Source of the DNA: Symbiodinium kawagutii
Taxonomy: Eukaryota > Sar > Dinophyceae > Suessiales > Symbiodiniaceae
DNA length: 64,000 nucleotides
Direction of reading: 5' to 3'
NCBI GenBank assembly: GCA_009767595.1
Contig: VSDK01015126.1
Span: 1 to 64,000, forward strand
Under the pieces are notes generated by a model. That model saw only the letters and a program-made list of their open reading frames with translations. It did no database searches and was not told the origin of the DNA. The position numbers and the translations under genes are program-made. Position 1 is the first letter of the stretch. Each line of letters begins with the position of its first letter. Shown here piece after piece: positions 21,758 through 30,561 of the stretch.

Positions 21758-22945
21758 ATGGCAGCAACGGAATCTGAACTGTCGCTGCTTCCTTTGAAGC
21801 CTGGTGACCAGCTATGGAGGCATCTCGCCGATGGAACTTGTTGGCATGCCTTGTATGTTGGACAGTTTTTGCTGGTGTTTGCCGAAGATGGCGCGACATT
21901 GGCACTTCAATCAGCGGAGGGCGAAACTTTGCCACCCTGCGTGGTTGCAGTGCAGGTGTCAGGTGAACGGGGGGCAGTAACTCGGTTGCCTTTGGCAGAG
22001 TTTGTTGACCCATCTTTTGGCCCAGGCGAAGGTGAGGATGCTTGCACCAGCCCCACCCGAGTCTCAGCAGCAGACATTTCCGTACGCCTTTACGCGAGAA
22101 GACCTCGTGGAAGACGTGCCGCTGTTGCTCGAGCATTGACTGCGATTGGGACCCAGGTAGACCAAGGAGCGCTGCTTGGACTGCCCGAACTTCTGCCTTG
22201 GTGGGCAATCTTTGATGAAAGCAATGATTTTCAGCCCGGGCTTTGCGCATCTCGCAGCAGAGCTGTGCGCTACCGGCTGTCTCTGAAGGCAGAAGGGAGC
22301 ACTGTGCCACCTCAGCTGTTGAATGCAGTGCTGGCAGGGGGTGCTGTGATGCGGCATGGCCGAGTGGTACTGCGTGGAATTCGTTTGGTCAAGGCCCTCC
22401 GCTTGGGCAAAGCAGCTGGAGCATTAGCAGCTGCCAGCACCAGCTGGACAAACCTGGGAGGTTTCGTGGGTCAGGCCATTGCTGGAAGTCTCCTGGATGA
22501 CGGGGACACAACTACAGCTGTGGCAACTGCTGCTGGTGGTTGGGCTGGTGGACTGGCTGGGAGTGGAGTCGCTGCCGCAGCGGCATCAACCATTGGGATC
22601 GAGTCACTAGGTGCTGGCTCTGTCGCTGGTGGCCTGATGGTATGTGGTTCACTGAGTGCTGTGGGAGCAGTGGCAGGTGCAGGGCTCGCATTTGCAGTGA
22701 AGCGTTTAGTTGCTGATCAGGCAGGTTCTCAGGCGGACCGTACGTCCGAGTACTACGATTGCCCCTTGAGACTGCTTGGTAGCGCTGACGATGTGTTTCA
22801 CCTCTTTGGTGCAAGTCTTGAGTTTCCTCCGGAAGATGGAGTCAGTGGTGATGCGGACGTTGAAGACATGCCACGAGTGGAAGCTGCAGGTTGGTATGCA
22901 GTTCGAGTGCGGCCAGGAACAGCTGGCACAGGGCCAAAGAGCTGA
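21758..22945 (+). CDS. LRAT-like (NlpC/P60 superfamily) domain protein with Gly/Ala-rich hydrophobic C-terminal region
   Basis: Single-exon frame of 395 codons. I chose the ATG at 21758 because it sits in a strong context (GCCATGG); the frame continues 18 codons upstream without an ATG. Residues 15-35 match the start of LRAT/HRASLS domains (P15-G-D17, then W29-H30-A-L-Y-V-G35, with the family's His), and RLPLAEFVD (76-84) fits the family's later strand. Where the family has N-C-E-H-F, this protein has E154-S155-N-D-F158, so the nucleophilic Cys is replaced by Ser; a Cys follows at 163. Residues about 230-320 are Gly/Ala-rich and hydrophobic with GxxxG patterns (AGGWAGGLAGSGVAAAAAST), probably membrane-inserted, and 335-395 form a short tail. 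Active members act as acyltransferases/hydrolases or peptidases; this one is probably catalytically dead or altered. A weak in-frame donor near 22893 (GCAG|GTTGGT) might remove the tail. The family call is by motif, not alignment. Confidence 0.75.
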   Translation: MAATESELSLLPLKPGDQLWRHLADGTCWHALYVGQFLLVFAEDGATLALQSAEGETLPPCVVAVQVSGERGAVTRLPLAEFVDPSFGPGEGEDACTSPTRVSAADISVRLYARRPRGRRAAVARALTAIGTQVDQGALLGLPELLPWWAIFDESNDFQPGLCASRSRAVRYRLSLKAEGSTVPPQLLNAVLAGGAVMRHGRVVLRGIRLVKALRLGKAAGALAAASTSWTNLGGFVGQAIAGSLLDDGDTTTAVATAAGGWAGGLAGSGVAAAAASTIGIESLGAGSVAGGLMVCGSLSAVGAVAGAGLAFAVKRLVADQAGSQADRTSEYYDCPLRLLGSADDVFHLFGASLEFPPEDGVSGDADVEDMPRVEAAGWYAVRVRPGTAGTGPKS

Positions 22946-22980
22946 TGAGAAAAAGGTGTAGCACCTTGTGTTGGGGAGCC

Positions 22981-23013
22981 TAGGGTCATCCATGGTCATC
23001 CATGGTCATCCAT
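22981..23013 (+). repeat. Three 12-bp direct repeats
   Basis: GGTCATCCATGG occurs three times in tandem just 3' of the LRAT-like gene, which may place it in the 3' UTR. Confidence 0.8.
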
Positions 23014-23210
23014 GGTGCAAGTATATCAAGTCGTGGGTTGGATTTTCATAAGGCAGCCTTATCAGCCAGACACCTGTATTCAGCATCCAGCTTAAAGTCC
23101 TAAAGCCGGTTGCCCGTTCGCTACCAGCCACTGAGGAGAAGTGCAGGGTTTTCAAGGGCTACTTGGCTTGAATTGATCCTACTGGATCCTGAAGAATTTG
23201 TTGATTTTTC

Positions 23211-23552
23211 TTGGGAATGGTTTGCTTGTGCGTGGTGTGTTTTGGATATTGCAAGTTTCATGTGGCATATTCGCTGAGCACTTGTTGTGCCAAGATGTGC
23301 CAAGTAGTTTTGCCAGGAGACACAATTACAGTACTTTTTTCAAGTGATGCCAATTGTGGTACAAATCAAAAATTGAGACCTGTTTCAAGTTTCAAATCGC
23401 TCATTCATGTTGCACCACTCGAATCTGTTGCATTGAAGGACTTCGCTGCTGGTGCATTTTCGCAGATCAGTGGCGGACCTGTTTGGCCCCTTGGCCTTTA
23501 CGGAGGAATACCCCCAGGGCACAACAAGAGGGGGACAAACAACACATTGTGA
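23211..23552 (+). CDS. Hypothetical frame, possible exon of about 85 codons
   Basis: The C-terminal 85 codons (from CQVVLPGDTITVLFSSDANC to a TGA at 23550) read like protein, with FAAGAFSQISGGPVWPLGLY near the end. The upstream part is hydrophobic and may be intron. Codon use is more A/T-rich than in neighbours, so confidence is low. It lies 265 bp after the LRAT-like gene on the same strand. Confidence 0.3.
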   Translation: MGMVCLCVVCFGYCKFHVAYSLSTCCAKMCQVVLPGDTITVLFSSDANCGTNQKLRPVSSFKSLIHVAPLESVALKDFAAGAFSQISGGPVWPLGLYGGIPPGHNKRGTNNTL

Positions 23553-23927
23553 TACATTGTGACTGTTTGTTGAGGAGTGTTGGCACCAAAAAAATCCGTC
23601 GATTTTGAAAGCTACTAGGTGGAAATTGTTCATTTGTATCTGTGTATTTGTTGGAATTATGTTGCGTACTTTGCAGGTCACGATCTACATGTAAGTGTGA
23701 ATATGTGTGCATCCGCAGCCTATGTTTTTAATCACTGACTGAAGGTCCTGCCGGTGTCACTTGTTGCACTCCAGAGTTTGGCCTTTGATGCACAGCACTC
23801 TTTTGGAAAAGGCCGGGCAACCCATTCGATCGTCCAAAAGTTTGGAACAAACATTTTATGCGGACCTTAATGGGTCACATGACGGTTTGCAAGAAGGCTG
23901 CATGCAGATGTTGATGTAGGTTGTGCG

Positions 23928-24234
23928 ATGTCGCAACGAAAACAAGTCTCAGGCAAGAGCCCTTCAAACAGCCTGAACTGCCCAGAAGTATATGTGGTTA
24001 AGGATGACTTGCCATCGGAAGACCGACAAATCACAATATCAACAGACCACTGAAATACACACCAGCAGCTCCAGCTTGAACGAGTTGCTGCTAGACCTAG
24101 GCGCTGACTTCCACACGGTGGGTTTGGTCTTTGGCTCTGAACTGCTATCACCGGATTTGGACTTCCAATCCCTCAGTGCCATGGCAGAACAGCTGCTGTG
24201 GCGATGTTGTGGGTGGCTGTTTCAGACTCTTTAA
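23928..24234 (+). CDS. Two-exon gene candidate, unknown function
   Basis: An ATG at 23928 opens a 41-codon frame (MSQRKQVSGKSPSNSLNCPE then VYVVKDDLPSEDR). A second frame after a CACACCAG|C acceptor (24066) reads SSLNELLLDLGADFHTVGLV, then FGSELLSPDLDFQSLSAMAE, and ends with TAA at 24232-24234. Both stretches are strongly coding. I could not find a donor that joins them in phase with good context (a GC at 24011 would), so the link is inferred from proximity. Confidence 0.45.
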
Positions 24235-24358
24235 GGGAGCGCCCGTCCACTCATTTCATTGTCGGGCCACAGATTCGCATTGATTGAGCTTCTTTTGATT
24301 ATAGTTGTTATGAAGCCTGATCATGTACTCGAGCTTCTATGAGCTATTGTGCTGTTAT

Positions 24359-24549
24359 TGATTGCTCTTGGTTGGGCTTCCATGTGTTGAGGATGTTGGT
24401 GTACATTCACATGTCCTGATTGAAGGATGTATACCTGAATTCTTTGGATGTTTCAATGTTGGATTTTTTCCGACGCATCAACCACCGATAGTACCCTGTC
24501 CGTTTTCGCGCCCATCCTCTTGGGGGGCGACTGAGCCGTTGGAGAAATG
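24359..24549 (+). CDS. Hypothetical small frame or terminal exon
   Basis: An open frame reads CVEDVGVHSHVLIEGCIPEF then FGCFNVGFFPTHQPP and ends ATEPLEK then TGA. The composition is plausible but no clear acceptor was found. Confidence 0.3.
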
Positions 24550-24721
24550 ATGATATTAAAATGTTGGTACGCTGTATGGATACCATCCACGTTTTTTACC
24601 ATCGGATACCATCCATTTTGTATACCATTATGTTACCACCCCATTTTTCATAGGGGAAACCGACCTTTGGAGAGCATCATTTGTAGTGCTTTTGCCAAGG
24701 CATGGCTCACACATACCAGGT

Positions 24722-24808
24722 TTCCAAATTCCGCCCATCGTTCCAACGGGCTGTTGTCGCATGCGTGGATTCTGTGTGTCCTCAATAGATGCCTTGCCGA
24801 AACCTAAA
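24722..24808 (+). CDS. Terminal exon candidate
   Basis: After an ATACCAG|G acceptor, one frame reads FPNSAHRSNGLLSHAWILCV then LNRCLAET and TAA; a second (VSKFRPSFQRAVVACVDSVC) is also open. Unknown product. Confidence 0.25.
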
Positions 24809-25180
24809 TCTACAAGGGATTTGTTGAGGTCATCCAGCAAGTAAATCCATGCTCAATAGTCCCTTGCGTTAACCCCCAATTTGTTGCCAAACTACAAGCT
24901 TTTGCTGTGTTATGCCATGCTGTTGGAAGATCCATTGACGCTGGTGTTTTACGAAGTAGATTTCCGTGGGGGGACTGGAAAGGGTATAGGTTCATTTGCA
25001 CCGTGAAATGTTCGACTCATTTGTTGGTTGGGCATGTGGGCACAGTGCCACGGCCAGTGTTCCCCCAATGCCTCTCACCCCACCATTGCGGTACATCGTG
25101 AGTTGGCGTACGGAGAATGTAGGGCCTCCCACCTTGCCCAGTCTGCCGGGCTTGTGACCACATGTTGCTGTTGATTGAGC

Positions 25181-25226
25181 ACCACCACCACCACCACCAC
25201 CACCACCACCACCACCACCACCACCA
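25181..25226 (+). repeat. (CAC)n microsatellite
   Basis: Fifteen perfect CAC/CCA units. The poly-His, poly-Trp and poly-Gly frames over it are artefacts. Confidence 0.97.
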
Positions 25227-25228
25227 TA

Positions 25229-25527
25229 GCAAACTGTCACCCCTAGCAAGCATCTCACTCCATGGCCACAGTCCTGATGGCAATGATGGCATTGAATTAC
25301 ATGAGGGTTGCTGGTCGTCAAAGGCTAAATGTTCTGCACAGCTGGTCAAAATGGAACCATTTGGTGGCCGGTTCCCAAATATTTTCGTTCATTCTGGTGC
25401 ATCTCAAGTCCCCAAATGGTCACAGATGCATCATCTCCAGATATCTTCAGATGTTGTGGATACGCCAAGTTTGACCCTGACGACCGCCAAGCTCTTGAGG
25501 CGAAATAGGCATGAGCAACGGTTGTAG
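25229..25527 (+). CDS. Possible exon(s), one with RRM-like tail
   Basis: A frame open across the whole interval reads WSSKAKCSAQLVKMEPFGGR then FPNIFVHSGASQVPKWSQMH. At the 3' end a different frame, after ATATCTTCAG| (about 25454), reads CCGYAKFDPDDRQALEAK. That is close to an RRM RNP1 strand plus helix (x-G-Y-A-x-F then R..A..A), and it would need a GA donor (GAGGC|GAAATAG). I cannot decide between them. Confidence 0.3.
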
Positions 25528-26171
25528 CGTGTCTTTCGTCCTGTCCCAGGCACGGGGTTGGAGGATTTGAGGAAGTGACGTCGTTGTTGGATGGTTGGAT
25601 TTTAGTTTTCTGGACCCATCGTGCTCATGAGGTTTCGGCAACTTCGGGGCCGTTCGGAGGGATGTTTTACAGATAGACAAGTCGACGATGCTGCCCATTA
25701 TAACAAGAAGTTGTCAGCAGCTCACGGCTACTCTTCACTACCCAAAAAATATGAATCACGACTGGATCAAGTCCTAATTTTACGCTTGATATTGGGGTGC
25801 TTTATTTGATTGCACGGTTTATGCTCAGCATTCCCGCTTTTCCTGCGCTAGCAGCTAGTGCAGTTTCGTATTGTGACATTGCTTGATCTAACCTTGACAT
25901 GGCAGCTTGGCACAAGGAGCCTGGGTTGATGAATGTTGGTGTCAATCTTTTTGTGGCAACCTGCTGGCAATTTGCTTGCTCCACATCACCAGTGCCAAAC
26001 AGTATCCACCAACCATTCACCATGAACCAACCATCACTTCTCAACCAAGCAATGTTGACCATGATGACATCATCATGATGAAGCACCATTTATCCCACGT
26101 ATGAACCACATCCATCCACCACTAATTAAGCGATCCTTCACCTCCGGGTGCTTCCCCTGGCCCTGCTTCAG

Positions 26172-26273
26172 GAGGAGGACCCCACCCCACGCAAGGAGCG
26201 CCTGGCAGGGCACGCGGAAACCGACGCCTTCGCCTTCTTCCGGCGCAATCGTAACGTGCCTCGGAGCAGCCCG
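26172..26273 (+). CDS. Internal exon, unknown protein
   Basis: Very clean exon: CCTGCTTCAG|GAG acceptor, 34 codons in phase 0 at both ends, and a consensus donor CCCG|GTGAGT. It encodes EEDPTPRKERLAGHAETDAF then AFFRRNRNVPRSSP, charged and probably helical. High third-position G/C. Neighbouring exons not identified. Confidence 0.6.
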
Positions 26274-26699
26274 GTGAGTTTGGTGGGAAGTTGGAAGCTG
26301 TTGTTGAGCAGCTTCATGAGAAAAGCCTAGAAAAAATGAGAGGTGGTTTTAATAGGAACCTTCCAAGTCATGGAAGAACCTTTAGGAACTTTGAGATAGA
26401 AATGAGCATGTCATGATTGTTTTGATGTTGCTGGAATGCATGTGGGCTTCAATGTGCAAGTGCCAATGGGCGTCTAGATAGAAGGGCGCTTGTTTGGTTG
26501 GGGAGCGGACAGAGTTGAACAAATATTTGGCTGAAGAAGTGTTATTCTTCCAACCTTCGCATGTATTTTTTGGATTTCCCACAGGCAGATCGACCATCTT
26601 GTTATTTCTGGCTGCACTTCCTACCATGTGTCCTTTTCTCAATCGATTTTGGGCACCGCAGACCCGCATGCCTCGCTGGTAGCTGGGGGTAGCTCTGGT

Positions 26700-26880
26700 G
26701 GACCATCAAGGAGGCCCCTGAGGCAATTCTCATCATGGCCCTGCTGAGAATCTCCAGCTTTGCACTGCCCAGGTGTACAAAGCGCTGGATTGCACTCACT
26801 CGGGCAAGTTGCTTGGTGCAGGGCTTGTGGATAGTTATGCGTATAGGGTTCTTCTCAGGTGCTTGTGGTGTGCCACACAA
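26700..26880 (+). CDS. Exon with a degenerate EF-hand-like segment
   Basis: One frame reads AENLQLCTAQVYKALDCTHS then GKLLGAGLVDSYAYRVLL. The KALDxxxSGxLxxxxLVDxY spacing resembles the helix-loop-helix of CDPK EF-hands, with D, T, S, G and L at loop positions 1, 3, 5, 6 and 8, but G instead of E at 12. A GCCCAG|GTG acceptor (about 26772) could start a shorter exon. A second frame is also open (KEAPEAILIMALLRISSFAL). Confidence 0.35.
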
Positions 26881-27340
26881 TATGGCTTCCCAAGTGTAAA
26901 TTAATAGGCTTGAATATGCGGAGCTTTGGAGAGTTGAATGACTGGAAACTGTTCATGGGTTCATGGTATTTCCAGCTGTTGATACATATTTGGATTGATA
27001 AATCGCCAGCTTCAACTACTGCAAAACTTGTGGATGTTGAATGAAATGAGTTGGATATCTCAGATTATTGGTGGCTGTTGCCGATGAAACTTTGATTCTA
27101 CGTTACAGCCATCAGTTGGTAATTAGTAATAGTGATTAGAGACAATGATGGTGTATTACCACCACCGCCGCCACCAATCCATTGCCACCACCATCCACCA
27201 TCGGCTGTTGGCACCAGAGATTTCCCTTACCATGAGCACCGGCCACGACCAATCCTATTGCTCCAGCATTTGGTTTGCTGTGGCTAACCTGGGTAGGCCA
27301 TGCCATGGCCGTCAGGAGAACAATGATATTCTAAGGCTAA

Positions 27341-27347
27341 ATGATGG

Positions 27348-27394
<47 letters not shown>

Positions 27395-27400
27395 GTAGTG
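27341..27400 (+). repeat. (GAT)n microsatellite
   Basis: About 18 GAT units with a few substitutions. The poly-Asp tail of the covering frame is not considered real. Confidence 0.95.
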
Positions 27401-27419
27401 ATGATAGTGACGATTTGTA

Positions 27420-28110
27420 ACATATTATTGTTTTATGGTTGCATGATTATTAAGCTGCACTGCTTTTGCGCATAATCATTGCATCATCAATTGTGATGAC
27501 ATGTATCGTTTGCTCGAACAGCATTCAGTATTGACAACAAATATGTTTGAACATGATGTTTGAACAAAAGCTAGGTTAGCATTTGCAGGATGGCCATGAA
27601 GACCACCCGATTTTTTTTTGCCCAGACGATAGCAAGGATGTTGCTCTCACAGTGACAGTTTAGTCTTTTTTTGGCTGGTTTGATCATGCATGACGATATG
27701 CCTTGTTCAACGAAATAAAATTCAATTCTTGAAATCATTATTGATCAGTGATCAGGTATGATCCGGGCTTTTTTCGTTTTTACAACACCACATTCTTTCA
27801 CGTGGATCTCAGATATATCACATATTTGGATAAGTTCGATGCATGCATGTTTCTTCAATAAAAAGTAAAGATCACCCTGCACGTGTGACATGCATACTTG
27901 CCACATTTTGCCACTCACATGTGGGTCCAATACGTAATCATGCATCTACAAGCACATCTGCATTTTCATATGTTTCTTGTATACCTGCCATTATGGCCCC
28001 CGAAACATCCCAAAACCATCATCATCAGACATTATAATCCAGACAATCCAGAATTAAAGCCTTCTCTTTTTAGGGATTTGGGGGCCCATACTATCAGTTA
28101 ATTACCTCCG
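27420..28110. other. Non-coding interval
   Basis: AT-rich with no exon-like island; short frames only. Confidence 0.5.
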
Positions 28111-28112
28111 AG

Positions 28113-28270
28113 GCTACGGCATGTGGCAGGCACCGTGGCCAACTTCGGGCGAGAGCCTGGGGCTGCAGGTGCTGCCGTTCAGGGGTGGTATGCTCGCTAG
28201 AAATCTCACACTTGCGCCTGAGAACCTGCTGGGAACCATAGATTTCTCAGCTTTACAGGGTCATTTTGGG
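28113..28270 (+). CDS. Internal exon, unknown protein
   Basis: CCTCCGAG|GC acceptor and an excellent donor TTTGGG|GTAGGTG, phase 0 at the 3' end. It reads YGMWQAPWPTSGESLGLQVL, then PFRGGMLARNLTLAPENLLG, then TIDFSALQGHFG. A second frame is open in the first half. It could be an upstream exon of the zinc-finger gene at 30562 (same strand), with the LINE remnant in the intervening intron. No family recognised. Confidence 0.5.
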
Positions 28271-28441
28271 GTAGGTGAAATGGTCAGCTCGACAGGCAAT
28301 CGCTGAAAAGCATAGATGACGAGCGCGCCAAAGAAACGAACAGAAAAGTCAAAAATTTGGAATGTTCACAACGGGAGTCATTTAAATAAGATTGTTCCCA
28401 TGCTTTTTGTACGCTCCCGATTCTCAACCATGATGTAGAAC

Positions 28442-28633
28442 ATGCCCCATGGACTCAATGATGCCTCAGTGATGTTAGAGGGGCCAGTACAACGAGCCTG
28501 TGTTTGCAATTTAGTCTTTGGGGTTGGTCAGAAATTGCAAGCTTTTGGATTGGTGGGAAATGAAGGGAAATTTGGAAGACTTGGAATGGCTGCAAATTAC
28601 TTGATGCAGCAAGAAACATTTCTACCATTTTGA
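28442..28633 (+). CDS. Hypothetical frame
   Basis: A 63-codon ATG-to-TGA frame, MPHGLNDASVMLEGPVQRAC onward, with GVGQKLQAFGLVGNEGKFGR inside. Codon use is less biased than in the good exons. No splice sites needed; product unknown. Confidence 0.3.
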   Translation: MPHGLNDASVMLEGPVQRACVCNLVFGVGQKLQAFGLVGNEGKFGRLGMAANYLMQQETFLPF

Positions 28634-28974
28634 GATGTGTTGCTTGTGCCATGCCTGCGGGAAGGATTTGTGCAGATCACTTGGTAACTTGTAGTGAGGC
28701 TACTCAGCAGCTGAAGAAAACCCAATCGTAAGGAGGAAAGCTACGCATCAAAATTGTGGCTAGAAAGAAACGTGCCCTCATCCATCTTTGGGAGGGGGTG
28801 GAAGGCCAGGTGGACGGGTTGGGGACATGTAAACAACAAGAAAGCAGGCCGCACGAACCCGCACTCCCCCCAGGCAGGAATGGGGAGAGGCGCCACGACA
28901 CAAACGAAACCAAACCCCAACCCGCCACTCAAAAGGGCCGTGGAAACAACCATACACCATTGCGCATGGAAAAG

Positions 28975-30290
28975 TGAAACAGGTGAAACAGGTGAGACAC
29001 AAGGGCAGCCGGGCTAGACCTTCACAGCAGCGCAGCCGCGCAGCGCTCTCGGGAGGCGGGTTTGCGAAGGGAAGGAGAGAAGGTGCATTGCGCTTTTCGG
29101 TCCTCACAAGACACCTCAAACACACGTGGTCATGAAGGCCGCCCCCACCTCGGTGAGGGAACCGTTCGAGAGACCCCACCGCTGTCGCTGTTTGAGACAG
29201 GCTCCGTGAAAGCCTCGCTGTAAATCAATCGAAATGCGTTCCTGCAGCTGTTGCCAGGTTTGGCCCGGGGGAAGGTTTTCCCGAGAATCAACTAGCTTAG
29301 CTAATGATTGCAAAAACGTGGCCGTTTCCTGAGACCAGCCGCCTGTGCTTTCCAACACCAATGGTTCGAACCCCAAATTCTGACGCGCGCAACGTTGTTA
29401 CATGTCCGTGTGCTTGCGTTTAAGGTCAGTATACCTATCGGCTGCCATCCCTGGAGTTGTGGCCGCTGCACGCACAAGTGAATTTTGAAAGGGGGAAGTG
29501 ATGGCACAGTCCAAAGCTATTTTTGGGAACCGTCTCCAGGAGGACTGTTGGATGTCGGGCAGGGAAACAATCAACACATCCGCGGGCCTCATTTGGGGCA
29601 TGTCTGGGAGAAGGTTGGTGGGTTCAAGACAAGGTCTGGCTCCTGCACGCGCAGCCAAACGGTAGACCACGTTACGGAATGAGGTGTGCATAACTTGTTT
29701 ATGACCCTGTCCCATACAACTCATACAGTGGTGACCGTAAGCATCCAAATGATTCTGACAAAAAGAGCATGCCAGGCTATCCTCAAACACCCGCACCCCC
29801 AACCGCATAGAAAGGCTATCTCGAAATGCAGCGTTGGAAAGGAGGGTGTCTTGATTCCAGCTAGGAATTGCTTTCAACCAAGAATCAGAAGATGGAGCCG
29901 CAAAGGCGGTTAAGCGAGCCTGCCCTACTTGATCTTGTTGTTTCAATAACCCCGAGTAAACTTGGTGGTGAATACGTTGCAACACATTTTTGTGGTCGAC
30001 CTGAGTTTGGGGGTCCCGGAAAACACTAGCCATGTCGGGCACGCACGCAGTCAAATGTTGTACTGCGGGCCCCTCGCAATCATGCAAGCTAACCGTGTGA
30101 CGCGGATCCAAGAGCTGGTGGATGTGGGGGCTACATCGTCTGTGTGAAGACAAAAAACCCAAATCAGCGAGCGACACGACGTCTAGCCCGATTTCCGTAC
30201 GAGTAGAAACTAACCCCAACCCCCCTAGTTTCGTGGGCAATTTGGCCTGGGTCCATTGCTCGCAGGAGACCTAAGGGGACCTCAGATGAC
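28975..30290 (-). mobile_element. 5'-truncated R2-type non-LTR retrotransposon remnant
   Basis: On the minus strand only the 3' part of a reverse-transcriptase ORF remains, starting near 30285 with QWTQAKLPTKLGGLGL, the region that follows the RT domain in this group. 5' truncation is typical of LINE insertion. After the ORF a non-coding 3' tail ends at about 28975-29000 in a short GTGAAACAG-type tandem. The element is antisense to the plus-strand genes and lies between the exon at 28113 and the zinc-finger exon at 30562. Confidence 0.75.
29116..30285 (-). pseudogene. Reverse-transcriptase/endonuclease C-terminus, interrupted by a stop
   Basis: The frame from about 30285 down to a TAA at 29400-29398 contains, in order: the LPTKLGGLGL motif; TAFAAPSSDSWLKAIPSWNQ; the zinc knuckle CSFCQNHLDAYGHHCMSC, which fits C-x2-C-x8-H-x4-C of R2-type elements; and RPADVLI...ALDCAITSPF...K, which fits the PD..D..K restriction-like endonuclease. 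After the in-frame TAA the same frame continues GFEPLVLESTGGWSQETATF to a second stop at about 29116, so the stop is a disabling mutation (one substitution) rather than the natural end. An in-frame TAG also lies just upstream at about 30271. The copy cannot be active. The RT catalytic domain itself is absent. Confidence 0.8.
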
Positions 30291-30561
30291 GGTCTCAGTG
30301 AATTAGAGCTCAGCAGCTATGAATGCTTCGTGACCGTATGGTCATCATTGGAAAACTAATTAATTATGCGCGAACCACCGTTGATCCCAGTAAAAGCAAA
30401 TTGCGAGTAGCAATCAACAATCAACCACTAGCAATCAAGCACATCGCTGGTAATCAACAATCAACTACTTTACCTATTGAAACTGCATTGGAAATGCATT
30501 TTAAATGCGGATTTGGTTTCGTGGTGTCTCCCACCAAGCACCATGGTTCGCCAGCCACAAG

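Noticed and set aside
25017..25349. Poly-Trp, poly-Gly and poly-His ORFs
   Set aside because: They arise from the (CAC)n microsatellite read in different frames.
28778..29179. 133-codon minus-strand ORF downstream of the RT fragment
   Set aside because: It overlaps the C-terminal end and non-coding tail of the LINE remnant in another frame; GC-rich, no domain.
29398..29400. TAA as the natural end of the RT ORF
   Set aside because: The same frame continues with family-typical sequence (GFEPLVLES) directly after it, so it is a premature stop.
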